Of a stretch of 64,000 bases of DNA, positions 23,285 through 32,217 are shown in pieces. Position 1 is the stretch's first letter. Each line of letters opens with the position of its first letter. The stretch lies in NCBI RefSeq assembly GCF_029953285.1, contig NZ_JASAOI010000034.1, positions 56,981-120,980 on the forward strand. Direction: 5' to 3'. The notes beneath the pieces are model-generated. The model saw only the letters and a program-made list of their open reading frames with translations. It was not told the origin of the DNA and ran no database searches. A program made the translations under genes and the position numbers. Origin of the DNA: Yinghuangia seranimata. GTDB taxonomy: Bacteria > Actinomycetota > Actinomycetes > Streptomycetales > Streptomycetaceae.

Positions 23285-23676
23285 GTCAGCTCCACGGTCA
23301 CGTTGGTCGACTTGACCGAGGCGACCGCTTCGACGCCGGGCGCGAGCCCCAGCTCCTCGACGGCCTCCCTGGTCAGCAGGGAGACCACCCGGTGCGGTCC
23401 CGCCTGGATCTCCACCTGTGCCGCGACGTCGCCGAGGATGACCTTGGTGACGATGCCGGGGAACGCGTTGCGGGCCGAGGTGGCCCGCTGGTTCTCGGGC
23501 GAGCCGTGTTCCTCGGCGAGAGTGACCGCGAACGCGGCGAGTGCCGCGCCGTCGACCACCCGGTGGCCGTGCTCGTCCCGGGCCGTGGCAAGGCGTCCCG
23601 AGTCGGCCCATCGGCGGGCGGTGTCCGGGCTCACGCCGAGCAGTTGCGCGACGCGGCCCATGCGGTAGGTGGGCAT
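23281..23676 (-). CDS. HTH-TOBE molybdate-responsive regulator (MolR/ModE-like), first gene of mod operon
   Basis: A 131-residue protein. Residues 1-60 form a MerR/excisionase-like helix-turn-helix (RMGRVAQLLGVSPDTARRWADSG). Residues about 65-131 are a MOP/TOBE oxyanion-binding domain (ARNAFPGIVTKVILGDVAAQVEIQAG). This is the common actinobacterial regulator of molybdate uptake, differing from the larger E. coli ModE. It starts the four-gene operon with modABC. The ATG at 23676 is preceded by TAGTCT at 6 nt (leaderless pattern). It likely represses its own operon when molybdate is bound, via the inverted repeat upstream; that is inference. Confidence 0.88.
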   Translation of the reverse strand: MPTYRMGRVAQLLGVSPDTARRWADSGRLATARDEHGHRVVDGAALAAFAVTLAEEHGSPENQRATSARNAFPGIVTKVILGDVAAQVEIQAGPHRVVSLLTREAVEELGLAPGVEAVASVKSTNVTVELT

Positions 23677-23682
23677 ATGCGG

Positions 23683-23737
23683 AGACTACTCCATCTGTTC
23701 CTGGCATTTGCAAGGGTCAGGAGCTGATGCCCTTGCA
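23683..23737 (-). promoter_or_regulatory. mod operon promoter with overlapping inverted repeat
   Basis: On the minus strand TTGCAA (23708-23713) and TAGTCT (23683-23688) form a -35/-10 pair with a 19-nt spacer, ending 6 nt before the molR ATG. The perfect 8-bp inverted repeat TGCAAGGG (23709-23716) / CCCTTGCA (23730-23737) overlaps the -35 element and is a candidate operator for the HTH-TOBE regulator. Confidence 0.55.
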
Positions 23738-23796
23738 TGTGCGATGGTCGGGGAGCCCGGTGCGGAGCACCGGAGTGGATACGGGACGATGGTGCC

Positions 23797-24363
23797 GTGG
23801 CGAAGAAGCGCGGGTACGAGACGGTTCGGGACATGGTCTTCACGCTGGCCGCGGTCGGCGTCGTTGTGGTCCTCCTGCTGATTTTCGGGCGGCACAGCGC
23901 GCAGGACCCCGTCAAGCGCATCGACTACACGCTGAAGTTCCAGCAGGCCAGCCAGGTCGCACCGTACCCGCTGCTGGCGCCGCAGGGTCTGCCGCAGCGC
24001 TGGCGCGCGACGTCGGCGGATTTCGACGGCGTCGACGTGAAGGCCACCACGTGGCGGGTCGGCTTCATCAACCCGAACGAGCAGTACGCCGCGGTCGAGC
24101 AGACCAACGGCACGCCGGAGCCGTTCATCGCGGACCGGAGCAAGCACGGCGAGCCGGTCGGCACCGTCGACGTGGCCGGCGAGCAGTGGCAGTCCTACAA
24201 CGGTGAGAAGTACCGCTCGCTCGTCCGCACCAAGGACGGCGTCACCACCGTGGTGACCGGGACCGCGTCGTACGAGGACCTCGCGACGCTCGCCGCCGCG
24301 CTCCGCACCGCCCCGCCGCTGCCCGGGATGGAGCCGATTCCGACCGCTCGCCCGACTGTTTAG
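23797..24363 (+). CDS. DUF4245 membrane-anchored protein
   Basis: A 188-residue protein, GTG start. A single N-terminal transmembrane helix (about residues 12-32, MVFTLAAVGVVVVLLLIFG) is followed by an extracytoplasmic DUF4245 domain (APQGLPQRWRATSADFDG, WRVGFINPNEQYAAVEQ, GEQWQSYNGEKYRSLVRT). The family is conserved across actinobacteria near xseAB and glpX, but its function is not established. It is divergent from the mod operon. A GACGAT box lies 6 nt before the GTG, again compatible with a leaderless start. Confidence 0.88.
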   Translation: MAKKRGYETVRDMVFTLAAVGVVVVLLLIFGRHSAQDPVKRIDYTLKFQQASQVAPYPLLAPQGLPQRWRATSADFDGVDVKATTWRVGFINPNEQYAAVEQTNGTPEPFIADRSKHGEPVGTVDVAGEQWQSYNGEKYRSLVRTKDGVTTVVTGTASYEDLATLAAALRTAPPLPGMEPIPTARPTV

Positions 24364-24483
24364 TCCGGTTCTGTCATCGCTTCCTGACCGACTGTGTCCC
24401 TTTCCTGGTCCTTTGGTCGGTCGGCATCCAGAGTTCACTCGACGGTCGCCCGCGCGTCGCGCCCCCGGTGACAGCCTTCGCCG

Positions 24484-25011
24484 GTGGACGTCTCGTACTT
24501 CTGCGCAACACTCGCCGAGCTGAGCGCCGAGCGGCTGTACCGCCTCATCGCGCTGCGCAGCCAGGTCTTCGTGGTGGCCCGCCAGCGGGCCCGCCACGAG
24601 CCGGACGGGCTGGACATCGAGCCCGCCACCCTCCACGTGTGGGGCGAACGCGACGGAGTGCCGGTCGCGACGCTCCGCCTCACCGAAGAAGCCGGCGGCC
24701 TGCGCCTCAGCCGCCTGTGCACGGCGCCCACGGAGCGCCGCAAGGGCTACGCGACAACACTCCTCGAGCACGCCGCCATGCTGGCGGAAGGCCGCCCGAT
24801 CGTCGCGGAGGTGTTCGTCCGCAGCGCGCCGTGGTTCGAGGACCGCGGCTTCGTCAAATACGGCGGCCGCTCGGTCGTCGACGGCGAGCCGCACCTGCAC
24901 CTGCGGTTCGACGCGGACGAGCTGGCCGCCCAGCACGCGGCCGCGGTCGAGGCCGCCGTCGAGGAGAGCAACGGTCAGACGCCGTACGTCCCCGCGTGGG
25001 TCGCCCTGTGA
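24484..25011 (+). CDS. ElaA-like GNAT N-acetyltransferase
   Basis: A 175-residue GNAT-fold acyltransferase. ElaA-type features are the N-terminal LYRLIALRSQVFVVARQ stretch, the DGLDIEPATLHVWG core and the acetyl-CoA loop RLSRLCTAPTERRKGYATTLLE. The C-terminal part (APWFEDRGFVKYGG) matches the family. The acceptor substrate is unknown. It is a GTG start without a clear ribosome site. Its TGA overlaps the GTG of the next small membrane protein, so the two are coupled. The 120-bp gap upstream contains no recognised promoter. Confidence 0.85.
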   Translation: MDVSYFCATLAELSAERLYRLIALRSQVFVVARQRARHEPDGLDIEPATLHVWGERDGVPVATLRLTEEAGGLRLSRLCTAPTERRKGYATTLLEHAAMLAEGRPIVAEVFVRSAPWFEDRGFVKYGGRSVVDGEPHLHLRFDADELAAQHAAAVEAAVEESNGQTPYVPAWVAL

Positions 25012-25160
25012 TCGGCGACCGCGCGTGGCGCCCGGTCGAGCGCCGGCCGGGGGAGGGCTGGGAGGTCCTGCCGCGGCTCAAATGGGTGCTCGTCGGCGGG
25101 CTCGCGGCCCTCCTGCTGCTCGGCCTGTGCGTCGCGACGGCGCTCTCGGACAGCTGCTGA
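25008..25160 (+). CDS. Small single-pass membrane protein (50 aa)
   Basis: A 50-residue protein starting with a GTG that overlaps the acetyltransferase stop (GTGA). A hydrophilic N-terminus (residues 1-24, RPVERRPGEGWEVLPRLK) is followed by one clear transmembrane helix (about 25-45, WVLVGGLAALLLLGLCVATAL) and a short SDSC tail. The tight coupling and coherent membrane profile suggest a real gene. No family was recognised. Confidence 0.65.
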   Translation: MIGDRAWRPVERRPGEGWEVLPRLKWVLVGGLAALLLLGLCVATALSDSC

Positions 25161-25198
25161 GCCGGGAGTCCCGACGCCTCCGCGCGGGCCGGTGACGG

Positions 25199-25474
25199 CT
25201 ACTCGCCGCCGCCCTCCTGCTGCTGCACCACCGCGTCGAGGCGCGCGCGGGCACCGTCGAGCCACCGCTGGCACACGCCCGCCAGCTTCTCGCCGCGCTC
25301 CCACAGCGCGAGCGACTCCTCCAGCGTGATGCCGCCCGTCTCGAGCCGCCGCACCACCTCGACGAGTTCGTCGCGGGCCTGCTCGTAGCCGAGCGACTCC
25401 AGCGCCTCGAGCGACGGGTCCGCCGCCGCGCCGCCGCCCTGCCCGTCCACGGCCTCCGCACTCTTCTTCGCCAT
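25199..25474 (-). CDS. xseB: Exodeoxyribonuclease VII small subunit
   Basis: A 91-residue XseB. The family core [34 protein letters not shown] (residues about 28-65) is complete, followed by [17 protein letters not shown]. It binds XseA to form ExoVII, which degrades single-stranded DNA in both directions. xseB usually sits beside xseA. Here they are about 3.9 kb apart, with a protease gene and an opposite-strand hydrolase between. The ATG at 25474 is preceded by TAGGCT at 7 nt with no ribosome site. Confidence 0.93.
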   Translation of the reverse strand: [91 protein letters not shown]

Positions 25475-25481
25475 GCGCCCC

Positions 25482-25487
25482 AGCCTA
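25482..25487 (-). promoter_or_regulatory. Leaderless -10 box for xseB (TAGGCT)
   Basis: Minus-strand TAGGCT ends 7 nt before the xseB ATG. It lies in the 20-bp gap after the M6 protease gene, so xseB could be transcribed separately from that gene. Confidence 0.5.
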
Positions 25488-25494
25488 TGCGGCG

Positions 25495-28281
25495 TCACCG
25501 ACGGGCCGGCGTCACCTCGACCAGCGCGCCGTCGCGGCCGTCCTTGCCGTACGGGCGCACGACGCGGACCACCACGCCGTACTCCCGCCCCGGCGCCGGA
25601 TCGCCGGAGCCGAGCACCGAGCCGCCCCACGGCACGCCGTAGTGCGCGGTGTCCGGCGCGCCGTCGGCCGTCACCACCCGGGTCGGGTACGGCTCGCGGG
25701 CCGGAACCACGGTGCCGCCGTCCTTGAACCGGTCCACCGGCCGCCCGTCCAGGTACTGCGCCCCGGCCGCCCAGCCGCGCGCGTCCGTGAACTCCGGCAC
25801 GCCGGGCAGCGCGGGGAACTCCTGGCACCACGCGCCCTGGCTGTGGCAGGCCCGGAACGGCAGCGTCGGCGCCGCCCCGAACGCCGCGTTGGACGACTGT
25901 GCGCGGTTCTCCAGGTTCCGGAACGGGTTGCGGCCGCTCGGCGGGTAGTGCGCACCCGCCTCGCCGCTCCAGCGCAGCGGGTCGACGTGCGCGTCGACCA
26001 GCAGCACCTGGCCCTTGGGGCCGTGGCTCGGCGGCGCGTCCAGATTGAACCGCACGCCGTTGTTCTGGTACTCGGCGTCGCGCAGCCACACCAGCAGGCC
26101 CGGCACGTTGTACGGGACGCGCGCGACCTGCGTGCCGTCGCCGTCGGTCGAGCCGCGCACCGTGGTGTAGGCGTACTTCAGCCCCTCGTCGAAGCCGGTC
26201 GGCGTGCGCCACTCCAGCAGGTAGTACTGCTCGCGTTCGAACGAGCCCGTCGTGCGGGACCAGCCCGCGCCGCGCGTGATGGTCGACGTGCCGGTGACCG
26301 CGCGCCACCCGTTGTCACCGTGCTCGACGTCGTCGGACCAGACCGTCGCGCCGTCCGCGACCAGTGCGAAGTCGTCGGCGAACCAACCGCGTTCCATGAA
26401 CGCGGCGTCGGTCATCATGCCCAGCCGCACCTGCACGGTCCGGCCCGCGTACGGGGTGAGGTCGACGCGGTCGTGCCGCCAACCGCCGCTGGAACCGGTC
26501 AGGCCGTTCGTCTTGCGGAACTCGGCGAGGTTGCGGTTCGGGTCGGGGTAGTTCGACGGGGTGCTGACCAGGTCGCCCGCCTCGTCGCGCACCGGGAGCT
26601 GGGACCAGGTGCGGCCGCCGTCCCCGGAGACCTCGACGAAGCCGTAGTCCCAGTCCTGTTCGATGACGTAGTCGTTCCACATCCACAGGTCGGCGTGCGC
26701 GGCGCCGACGGGCACCGTGACGTCGCGGACGACGGACGTGTCGGCCCACTCCTGGTCGCTACCCGAATACCACATGCCGGTGCCCGAATGCGGAGTGCCG
26801 ATCCGCACGGTCTCGGGCGGCAGTTCGACCCGCACCGAGTCGCGCATGCCCGGCATGGGGCGGGCGGCCGAGCCCACCGAGACCATCGCGCGCTCGTCGC
26901 CGACCCTGAACAGCTTGGGGTCGGTCCAGCCCAGCATGTACTTCGACCACGCGCCCATGTGCGCGGGCATCGACTGGAACAGCGGCCCCGAGTGCGACCC
27001 CGACGACATCAGGTCCCAGAAGTCGACGTCGGTCTCACCGCCGCTGAAGTTGTCGTACAGGTCGGGCAGCCCCAGGTCGTGGCCGAACTCGTGGGCGAAG
27101 ACGCCGACTCCGGAGTCCTCGGGCTGCACGATGTAGTTCGCCACCTTGAGCGGACTGCCCGGGACCTGGTGCCCGCCCAGCACGTTCGACGCGTGCGCCC
27201 AGATCGCGTACGGGCCCTCGGCGCCGCCGCCCGCCGACTTGTCCCGACCGGCGTGCACCAGCACCAAGTGGTCGACCACGCCGTCGGGTTCGTGCAGGTT
27301 GCCGTCGTGGTCGGCGTCGCCCAGGTCCTCCTGGTCGTAGTCGGCCCACGGGAAGTCCGGGTGGGTGCGGGCCAGCTCGTCGACCGCGTCGATGACGAAC
27401 TGGCGTACGCCGCGCGGGTTGTCGGCGCTGCCGCTGTTGTCCTGGCGGGCCGCGCCGCACTTGCCCGCCGCGTACCACGCCTCGGAGTGCGGGACGGTCA
27501 CCCAGCCGACCGCCTCGCCGCCGACGCTGTACGCGCCGTGCGACATCTCGCTGTACATCGCGCGCATGGTCAGGCCCGACATGTCGACGCCGGGCCGCCC
27601 GTCGGGGCCGGTCAGGTCGGGACGCACGCGCTCGGCCAGGCCGCGCTCGGAGTAGAGCATCGCGTTGTAGTGGGCGGGCGAGAAGTCCGGTACCCAAAGG
27701 GTGTTGTTGTCACCGGCCTTGGCCTTCGCCGGGTCCGGAAGGCGGTTGTGGCGGGGGCCGTTCATGCGGGTGCCCGGCGGTTCGGTGACACACGTGGGGT
27801 CGAGCACGCTGGTGGGGCGGCGGAAGCCGGAGAAGTCGTCGTCGGCGTGGTCGTTGAACTCGACGAGGATGGTGAGCAGCCGGGCCTCGTGCGGCTGGTC
27901 GACGGGACGCCCGGCCCGGCGGTCCCGCTCCTCGGCCAGCGCCTTGGGGCTGAGGCCGCGTGCCGCGGCGGTCCGCTCGGCGGCGGCCAGCCCGCGCGCG
28001 GCGACCGGGTTGCCCGCCGCGAACTTGCGGTCGAGGTCCTGCGCCCGACGGGCGGAGCTGCGGGCCAGCGGGTTGTCCACAGCCTGTGGATCGGGCGGTA
28101 GGTCGTCGCGTGGGGCCACGTAGTTGACGTAGTCGTCGGCGGGGGACGGGGTCCAGACGGCGTGTGTGGTGTCGGCGCCCGCGGTGTTCTGCTGCGGTGC
28201 GGCCGCGAGGAGGAGGCCCACCGCGGCGACCAGTGGCACGGCGGCCAGGCGGCGCAGGACGCGAAGAGCAGTACGGCGCAC
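25495..28281 (-). CDS. Secreted M6-family (immune inhibitor A-like) metalloprotease
   Basis: A 928-residue secreted protease. A signal peptide (about residues 1-32) precedes a propeptide-like region and an M6 catalytic domain with zinc motif HEFGHDLGLPDLYD near residue 397 and the downstream DFWDLMSSGSHSG Met-turn region. The C-terminal half contains beta-sandwich segments (TVQVRLGMMTDAAFMERGWF, DDVEHGDNGW) as in InhA-type proteases. InhA enzymes cleave host or environmental proteins. The GTG at 28281 is chosen, with AAGGGG 5-6 nt before it; GTG 28287 is also possible. The gene separates xseB from xseA and may be a later insertion into that conserved pair. Confidence 0.92.
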   Translation of the reverse strand: MRRTALRVLRRLAAVPLVAAVGLLLAAAPQQNTAGADTTHAVWTPSPADDYVNYVAPRDDLPPDPQAVDNPLARSSARRAQDLDRKFAAGNPVAARGLAAAERTAAARGLSPKALAEERDRRAGRPVDQPHEARLLTILVEFNDHADDDFSGFRRPTSVLDPTCVTEPPGTRMNGPRHNRLPDPAKAKAGDNNTLWVPDFSPAHYNAMLYSERGLAERVRPDLTGPDGRPGVDMSGLTMRAMYSEMSHGAYSVGGEAVGWVTVPHSEAWYAAGKCGAARQDNSGSADNPRGVRQFVIDAVDELARTHPDFPWADYDQEDLGDADHDGNLHEPDGVVDHLVLVHAGRDKSAGGGAEGPYAIWAHASNVLGGHQVPGSPLKVANYIVQPEDSGVGVFAHEFGHDLGLPDLYDNFSGGETDVDFWDLMSSGSHSGPLFQSMPAHMGAWSKYMLGWTDPKLFRVGDERAMVSVGSAARPMPGMRDSVRVELPPETVRIGTPHSGTGMWYSGSDQEWADTSVVRDVTVPVGAAHADLWMWNDYVIEQDWDYGFVEVSGDGGRTWSQLPVRDEAGDLVSTPSNYPDPNRNLAEFRKTNGLTGSSGGWRHDRVDLTPYAGRTVQVRLGMMTDAAFMERGWFADDFALVADGATVWSDDVEHGDNGWRAVTGTSTITRGAGWSRTTGSFEREQYYLLEWRTPTGFDEGLKYAYTTVRGSTDGDGTQVARVPYNVPGLLVWLRDAEYQNNGVRFNLDAPPSHGPKGQVLLVDAHVDPLRWSGEAGAHYPPSGRNPFRNLENRAQSSNAAFGAAPTLPFRACHSQGAWCQEFPALPGVPEFTDARGWAAGAQYLDGRPVDRFKDGGTVVPAREPYPTRVVTADGAPDTAHYGVPWGGSVLGSGDPAPGREYGVVVRVVRPYGKDGRDGALVEVTPARR

Positions 28282-28584
28282 GGGCACCCCTTCGAGGCGG
28301 CGGCACGCGGCCGGGGCCTGACCGCGGTGGGCAGGGCCCGAACGTAAGCGGGGGCGCCGCGCACGGGGAACTCCCGCGCCGCGAACGAGTGCACACACCA
28401 CCCGGACGGCTCAGTCGTTCCTCCGATGAACACATTGGGAGTGTTTGGAGGTGTTTGTAGGTGTCTGGAGGTGTCTGGAGGGGTTCTGTTCGGGGCGGCC
28501 GAATCCGCGTCCGGGTCAGGTGAACAGGACAGGTTGCGGGTGAGGACTGCCGAAGCCGTGGGGGTTTGCCCTACCGTCGCACGC
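28282..28584. promoter_or_regulatory. Divergent promoter region of protease and hydrolase genes
   Basis: About 300 bp without a gene. It is less GC-rich near 28430-28490 and carries four 10-bp direct repeats (28441-28480). The plus-strand -10 TACCGT at 28572-28577 ends 7 nt before the ATG at 28585. Confidence 0.5.
28441..28480 (+). repeat. Four consecutive 10-bp repeats, consensus GTGT(T/C)TGGAG
   Basis: Units GTGTTTGGAG, GTGTTTGTAG, GTGTCTGGAG and GTGTCTGGAG follow without gaps, with degenerate copies on both sides. The 10-bp period is close to one DNA turn, so identical faces would be presented to a binding protein. Confidence 0.8.
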
Positions 28585-29424
28585 ATGGTCGAGGACGTGG
28601 ATCTGGCCGCACCCGCGTACGCCGGCACCCCCGGGCTGCGCGGCCTGCTCGCCCGCCCCGCAGGGCCCGGGCCGTGGCCCGGCGTCGTCGTGCTGTTCGA
28701 GGGAACCGGCGCCGACGACGTCAACCGCGGGCACGTCGAACGCATGGCTGCGGCCGGGTACTTGGCGCTGATGCCCGACATCTACCACGGGCGCTCGGCG
28801 GCCCGGTGCATGGTGTCGACGCTGCGGGGCATCCCCGCCGGCAAGGGCCCCGCGTACCAGGACATCGAGGCGGCGCGGCAGTGGCTGCTGGCCAGCCCCG
28901 ACTGCACGGGCAGGATCGGCGTGCTCGGGTTCTGCATGGGCGGCAGCTTCGCACTCGTGCTCGCGACGCAGGGCGGTTACCAGGTCGCGTCGGCCAACTA
29001 CGGCGAACTTCCCGACGACGTCGACGAGGCGATGAAGGACGCGTGCCCGGTCGTCGCGAGTTACGGCGGCAAGGACCGGGTGTTCCGGTCCCGGGCGGGG
29101 CGGTTGGAGGCCGCGCTCGCCAAGGCCGGTGTGGAGCACGATGTGCGGCTGTACCCGGGTGCGGGGCACTCGTTCCTGAACGACGTCGCGAACAGCCCGC
29201 TCGTGCTGCGGCCGCTGCTGAAGGCGATCATGGGCATCGGGCCCGATCCGGCGGCGGCGGCGGACGCTTGGGGGCGCATCGACGCGTTTTTCGCGCGGCA
29301 CCTGGTGGGGGACGGGGTTGATGCGGCTGATGTCGGCGACGTGGCGGACGTGGCGAACGTGGCTGACATTGCGGATGTTGCGGACGTTGCGGACGGGCCC
29401 GGCTCGGGGACTACTCCTCTTTGA
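28585..29424 (+). CDS. Dienelactone hydrolase family protein with an Asp-Val-Ala repeat tail
   Basis: A 279-residue alpha/beta hydrolase of the DLH family. The cysteine nucleophile is in GFCMGGS (about residue 116), the acid is probably in YGGKDRVF and the His is in GAGHSF. DLH enzymes open dienelactones or act as carboxyl esterases in the cytoplasm; the substrate here is unknown. The last ~27 residues are an unusual run of D-V-A triplets coded by 9-bp repeats. The 3' end overlaps the convergent xseA gene by 14 nt. The start is leaderless-type (TACCGT at 7 nt). Confidence 0.88.
   Translation: MVEDVDLAAPAYAGTPGLRGLLARPAGPGPWPGVVVLFEGTGADDVNRGHVERMAAAGYLALMPDIYHGRSAARCMVSTLRGIPAGKGPAYQDIEAARQWLLASPDCTGRIGVLGFCMGGSFALVLATQGGYQVASANYGELPDDVDEAMKDACPVVASYGGKDRVFRSRAGRLEAALAKAGVEHDVRLYPGAGHSFLNDVANSPLVLRPLLKAIMGIGPDPAAAADAWGRIDAFFARHLVGDGVDAADVGDVADVANVADIADVADVADGPGSGTTPL
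29320..29400 (+). repeat. 9-bp tandem repeat (GACGTGGCG-like), coding (D-V-A)n
   Basis: Eight consecutive 9-bp units and one degenerate unit encode [21 protein letters not shown] and DVA. Unit-length changes would keep the frame but alter the tail of the hydrolase. Confidence 0.85.
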
Positions 29425-30625
29425 GGACCTCTACTGCCAGCCGCCCTGACGCCACGCGTGCAGTCAGCCGTTCGCCTGCCGTCACCTCGTCGGGGCCGCG
29501 CACGGCGCGGCCGTCGGCTTTCTGGAGAACGGCGTAGCCGCGCTCCAACGTCGCGGCGGGCGACAGCGCCACTACCCGCGCCCGTGTGTGCTCCAGGTCG
29601 GTCGCCGCGTGGTCGAGCCGGTGTCGCAGCGTCCGACGGGAGCGCTCAAGTAGTGCGGCCACCTCGTCCTCGCGCATCCCGACCATGCCGTAGGGCTCCG
29701 CGAGGACGGGGCGACTGCGGTACTGCGCGAGCCCGTGCTCCTCGCGGTCGAGCCGCATCGTGACCGTGTGGCGCGCGCGGTCGCGCAGCTGGCGGATCCG
29801 GGTCAACTCCTCGCCGACGTCCGGGACGACCTTCTTGGCGGCGTCGGTCGGCGTCGACGCGCGCAGGTCCGCCACCAGGTCGAGCAGCGGCGAGTCCGGT
29901 TCGTGGCCGATCGCGCTGACGACCGGGGTCGAGCAGCGGAACACCGTGCGGACGAGCTCCTCGTCGGAGAAGGGGAGCAGGTCCTCGACGCTGCCGCCGC
30001 CGCGCGCCACGACGATGACGTCCACCTCGGGATGTTCGTCCAGCTCCTGGACGGCCGCGACCACCTGAGGCACCGCGTGCACGCCCTGCACCGCGACGTT
30101 CCGCACCTCGAACCGCACCGCGGGCCACCGCCTGCGGGCGTTCTCCAGGACGTCCCGCTCGGCGGCGCTCGCCCGGCCGCAGACGAGGCCGATGCACGAC
30201 GGCAGGAACGGAAGGGGCTTCTTGTGGCGGGGGTCGAACAGGCCCTCGGTCGCCAGCGTGCGCTTGAGCATCTCCAGGCGGGCGAGCAGCTCGCCGATGC
30301 CGACCGGGCGGATCTCCGTCGCGCGCAGCGACAGCGTTCCGCGCGGGGTGTACCACTCGGGCTTCGCCTGGACGACCACCCGGGAGCCCTCGGCGACGAC
30401 GTCGGCCACGGCGTCGAAGACGCGGCGGTAGCAGGTGACGGAGATCGAGACGTCCGCGGACGGGTCGCGCAGGGTCAGGAAGACCACGCCCGCGCCGGGG
30501 CGGCGGCTCAACTGGGTGATCTGGCCCTCGACCCACACCGTGCCCAGCCGGTCGATCCACCCCCCGATCAGGCGGGAGATCTCCGACACCGGGATGGGGG
30601 ACTCGGCAGAGGTCGTCAGCGCCAT
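29411..30625 (-). CDS. xseA: Exodeoxyribonuclease VII large subunit
   Basis: A 404-residue XseA. An N-terminal OB fold (about residues 12-110; [25 protein letters not shown]) precedes the catalytic domain with [35 protein letters not shown] and [29 protein letters not shown]. It forms ExoVII with XseB and degrades single-stranded DNA. The coiled-coil region that binds small subunits (about 275-350) is present. It is divergent from ispH; a TAGTGT box ends 6 nt before the ATG. Its last 14 nt overlap the convergent dienelactone hydrolase gene. Confidence 0.95.
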   Translation of the reverse strand: MALTTSAESPIPVSEISRLIGGWIDRLGTVWVEGQITQLSRRPGAGVVFLTLRDPSADVSISVTCYRRVFDAVADVVAEGSRVVVQAKPEWYTPRGTLSLRATEIRPVGIGELLARLEMLKRTLATEGLFDPRHKKPLPFLPSCIGLVCGRASAAERDVLENARRRWPAVRFEVRNVAVQGVHAVPQVVAAVQELDEHPEVDVIVVARGGGSVEDLLPFSDEELVRTVFRCSTPVVSAIGHEPDSPLLDLVADLRASTPTDAAKKVVPDVGEELTRIRQLRDRARHTVTMRLDREEHGLAQYRSRPVLAEPYGMVGMREDEVAALLERSRRTLRHRLDHAATDLEHTRARVVALSPAATLERGYAVLQKADGRAVRGPDEVTAGERLTARVASGRLAVEVLKEE

Positions 30626-30631
30626 GCGGCC

Positions 30632-30695
30632 ACACTACGGGGCTGCGGTGACGGGACGGGCTTGCCCGGCCGGGGCCGGGCGGCCCCCGTACCAT
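30632..30695. promoter_or_regulatory. Back-to-back leaderless promoters of xseA and ispH
   Basis: Minus-strand TAGTGT (30632-30637) ends 6 nt before the xseA ATG. Plus-strand TACCAT (30690-30695) ends 7 nt before the ispH ATG at 30703. Both transcripts would begin at or next to the start codon. Confidence 0.55.
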
Positions 30696-30702
30696 GGGAC
30701 GC

Positions 30703-31680
30703 ATGACTGAGGTCGACCCGCAGAACCGCCGTGTCGTGCTCGCCGCCCCCCGTGGGTACTGCGCGGGCGTGGACCGGGCCATCGTCACCGTCGAGAAGGC
30801 CCTGGAGCTGTACGGGCCTCCGGTGTACGTACGCCACGAGATCGTGCACAACAAGTACGTCGTCGAGACGCTGCGCAAGCGCGGAGCGGTGTTCGTCGAC
30901 GAGGCGTACGAGGTTCCCGAGGGCGCCACGGTCATCTTCTCGGCGCACGGTGTCGCGCCCGTCGTGCACGAGCAGGCGGCGTCGCGCAACCTCAAGACCA
31001 TCGACGCGACGTGCCCGCTGGTCACCAAGGTGCACAAGGAGGCCGTGCGGTACGCCGAGGCCGACTACGACATCCTCCTGATCGGCCACGAGGGCCACGA
31101 AGAGGTCATCGGCACGACGGGTGAGGCGCCCGACCACATCACGCTTGTCGATGGGCCGAAGGACGTCGCGAACGTCGAGGTGCGGGACCCGTCGAAGGTG
31201 GTGTGGCTCTCGCAGACGACCCTCTCGGTCGACGAGGCCATGGCGACCGTGGGCGCGCTGAAGGAGAAGTTCCCGCTCCTGGAGAGCCCGCCGAGCGACG
31301 ACATCTGTTACGCGACGCAGAACCGCCAGATCGCCGTGAAGCAGATCGCCGACGAGGCCGACCTGATCATCGTGGTGGGCTCGAAGAACTCCTCCAACTC
31401 GATCCGGCTCGTGGAGGTCGCTCTCGAGGCCGGCGCCGGTGCGTCCCACCTGGTGGACGGGGCGGACGAGATCGACGAGGCGTGGCTTGAGGGCGTGACC
31501 ACGGTGGGGCTGACCAGTGGTGCGTCTGTGCCGGAGGTTCTGGTCGACGGTGTGTTGGAGTGGCTCGCGCAGCGGGGATTCGACGATGTTCGGATTCACC
31601 GGGCGATGGAGGAGCGGTTGACGTTCTCTCTGCCGCAGGAGCTTCGGAAGGACATGAAGGCCGCGGGGCGGGAAGCCTGA
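30703..31680 (+). CDS. ispH: 4-hydroxy-3-methylbut-2-enyl diphosphate reductase
   Basis: A 325-residue IspH (LytB), the last enzyme of the MEP isoprenoid pathway. It reduces HMBPP to IPP and DMAPP using a 4Fe-4S cluster. The three cluster cysteines are in [11 protein letters not shown] (near residue 20), [11 protein letters not shown] (near 104) and [11 protein letters not shown] (near 203). The substrate histidines and the SSNSIRL motif are also present. ATG 30703 is chosen over 30694 because TACCAT overlaps the earlier ATG. It lies beside xseA, as I recall for Streptomyces. Confidence 0.96.
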   Translation: MTEVDPQNRRVVLAAPRGYCAGVDRAIVTVEKALELYGPPVYVRHEIVHNKYVVETLRKRGAVFVDEAYEVPEGATVIFSAHGVAPVVHEQAASRNLKTIDATCPLVTKVHKEAVRYAEADYDILLIGHEGHEEVIGTTGEAPDHITLVDGPKDVANVEVRDPSKVVWLSQTTLSVDEAMATVGALKEKFPLLESPPSDDICYATQNRQIAVKQIADEADLIIVVGSKNSSNSIRLVEVALEAGAGASHLVDGADEIDEAWLEGVTTVGLTSGASVPEVLVDGVLEWLAQRGFDDVRIHRAMEERLTFSLPQELRKDMKAAGREA

Positions 31681-32217
31681 GGGTTGGCCTTGGCCTTGGC
31701 CTTGGCTTTGGCCGGGGCGGGCTGTTTTTGCGGCTTTTCGCTGCACCGTTTTTTGCGGCTTTTCGCTGCGCCGTTCCTGACCTGGTTTTGCTGGAGGCCT
31801 GACGCCCCTCCCGCTCTTGGATTTTCCGCGCGGACGGCCCGCGCCTCAAGCCGATCCTGCCAACGCTTGGTCAGGTGGCCTGGTTCGTTGCGGCTTGACC
31901 CGCGGGCCGGACGCCCTGAACCACCTCGCACCTGGCGGGAGGGGCGCGGGGTGTGGACGCGCTTGTTTCGGTTTCCCTGCCGGGCTGCGGTTTGCGTGGG
32001 GTGCGGGCGGGTTTTGTTGCTTGGTTTTGTTGCGCTGCCGGGCTGCGGTTCCAGCGTGGGGCCGCGCCTGTTTGAGTCGGTCGGGGGCACGGCCTCGACC
32101 CCCCCATCACTTTGCCGTCACGTATGCGAATCACCAGAACTCCCTCATTAGGGGGTGTTCGCGTCACACTTGCGTCACTCGTCGGGAGGCGGCGCGTTGC
32201 TCGCTGCTCCCGGCCCC
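31681..32217. repeat. Repeat-rich non-coding stretch after ispH
   Basis: 537 bp with no convincing gene. It starts with five TTGGCC-type hexamers (31684-31713). A 20-bp direct repeat follows, TTTTTGCGGCTTTTCGCTGC at 31725-31744 and 31750-31769. A 16-bp direct repeat, CTGCCGGGCTGCGGTT, occurs at 31977-31992 and 32035-32050. T-runs are frequent, unlike the rest of the window. It may hold the ispH and DUF6542 terminators. Confidence 0.7.

Noticed and set aside
28441..28480. Possible CRISPR-like array
   Set aside because: The 10-bp units are directly adjacent with no spacers, and no cas gene is present.
31596..32090. Minus-strand frame with Lys-Ala repeats after ispH
   Set aside because: It runs into the ispH coding region, and its Lys-Ala stretch is just the TTGGCC hexamer repeat read in reverse.
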